Source of the DNA: JAXHTH01 sp034211115 | GTDB taxonomy: Bacteria; Planctomycetota; Phycisphaerae; Phycisphaerales; SM1A02 | NCBI GenBank assembly: GCA_034211115.1 | Contig: JAXHTH010000173.1 | Coordinates: 1-32,078 of the forward strand | Length of the DNA: 32,078 bases | Direction: 5' to 3' | Shown here: in pieces, positions 31,818-32,078 of the stretch | How positions within the stretch are numbered: position 1 is the stretch's first letter | Layout: every line of letters starts with the position of its first letter | Program-made: the position numbers and the translations under genes | The notes under the pieces: model-generated | Database searches by the model: none | What the model saw: only the letters and a program-made list of their open reading frames with translations | What the model was told of the DNA's origin: nothing

Positions 31818-31889
31818 TTATGAGACCAACGCCGCCGTCAGGGCGACCGCGACCGCCAGCGCACGCAGAACCAGTTGCTTGCCGCGCAT
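31818..31889 (-). CDS. Putative 23-residue hydrophobic peptide
   Basis: A tiny frame: basic start MRGKQ followed by the hydrophobic run LVLRALAVAVALTAALVS and TAA. GGGAGAGAAG lies immediately upstream of the ATG. It looks like a signal-peptide or single-helix peptide. It may be a genuine small membrane protein or a relic, since it overlaps the end of the broken amidotransferase-like frame. Confidence 0.25.
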   Translation of the reverse strand: MRGKQLVLRALAVAVALTAALVS

Positions 31890-32078
31890 ACTTCTCTCCC
31901 GGACATCGCGCCGGTGAGCCGGCGCCGGACCGCTTCGTTCGCATGGTCGGTAAAGGGGGCTGGCTCGGTGATCGAAAGGGCCGAGCCGGAATGGATGACA
32001 TGCGTAAACCCCTGCCCGGCCAAATCGGCGGGGAAAGAGGCCTGCGTATCGATGAACCGCGTGACCGTCTGCGATGAC
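31838..32078 (-). pseudogene. Fragment resembling a class I glutamine amidotransferase-like protein
   Basis: The frame is open from the right edge and reads FIDTQASFPADLAGQGFTHVIHSGSALSITEP and on to AVRRRLTG (given here as landmarks, with its interior omitted from the motif list). The GFTHVIHSGSALSI string resembles the strand-turn before the nucleophile in class I amidotransferases. The expected GxCxGHQ nucleophile elbow does not follow, and the frame ends at 31838 after Trp- and Arg-rich residues unlike the family. The gene thus seems truncated or frameshifted near 31910, or the likeness is accidental. The 5' part lies outside the window. Confidence 0.3.

Overview
The window is a GC-rich bacterial chromosome segment with a double-membrane gene set: a lipid A pathway (lpxA, an lpxC-fabZ fusion, two lpxD), BamA and two Skp/OmpH chaperones. 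It also has a type IV pilus machinery, a large secreted TPR plus PQQ-type propeller protein, a PEP-CTERM-like surface protein and a eukaryote-type UDP-sugar pyrophosphorylase. Together these point to the Planctomycetes, most likely the Phycisphaerae side. This is an inference from gene content, not from a marker gene. No rRNA, tRNA, CRISPR array, transposase or phage gene was seen.

Layout. Positions 1-9314 are mostly metabolism: the 3' end of a glycerate kinase-like gene (+), a UDP-GlcNAc pyrophosphorylase-like gene (-), phoU (-) divergent from pdxJ (+), dapA and a Nudix hydrolase (+, ATGA overlap), glmM (-) divergent from a PTPS/QueD-like gene, and ppk1 (+, ATGA overlap). Positions 9348-15372 form a minus-strand pilus operon read pilT, pilC, pilV-like, pilX-like, pilW-like. 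Positions 15561-16505 hold a small minus-strand pair (DUF5658-like membrane protein, then a LEA/WHy lipoprotein). A 1416-residue TPR/PQQ-propeller protein (+) follows, then a PEP-CTERM-like protein with a strong intrinsic terminator and a very acidic small protein. Positions 22610-30005 are the conserved envelope cluster on the minus strand: bamA, skp, skp, lpxD, lpxC-fabZ, lpxA. A second lpxD is divergent from bamA. The last 0.9 kb is repeat-rich, with two small putative membrane peptides and a broken amidotransferase-like fragment at the edge.

How the genes fit together. GlmM makes GlcN-1-P and the pyrophosphorylase can make UDP-GlcNAc, which LpxA, LpxC and LpxD turn into the lipid A precursor. 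BamA and the Skp pair assemble the outer membrane that carries it. PhoU and Ppk1 concern phosphate homeostasis. The most unusual items are: a PTPS homologue with an E-x-x-H-x-H motif in place of the catalytic cysteine; a PilX-like protein with dockerin/EF-hand-like Asp-rich loops; a PEP-CTERM-like protein with a Cys/Gln thioester-like signature; two adjacent perfect or near-perfect palindromes inside the glmM reading frame; promoter-like TTGnnn-17-TAnnnT elements placed so close to start codons that transcripts would be leaderless or nearly so; and related heptamer tandem arrays in two distant intergenic regions.

Long open frames lie antisense to nearly every real gene because of the high GC. 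They were judged to be shadows and left out. The gaps at 5001-5198, 20915-21137, 21867-22110, 26600-26816 and 31194-31454 are all under 300 bases. Apart from the repeats, terminator and structured stretch listed, I see nothing definite in them.
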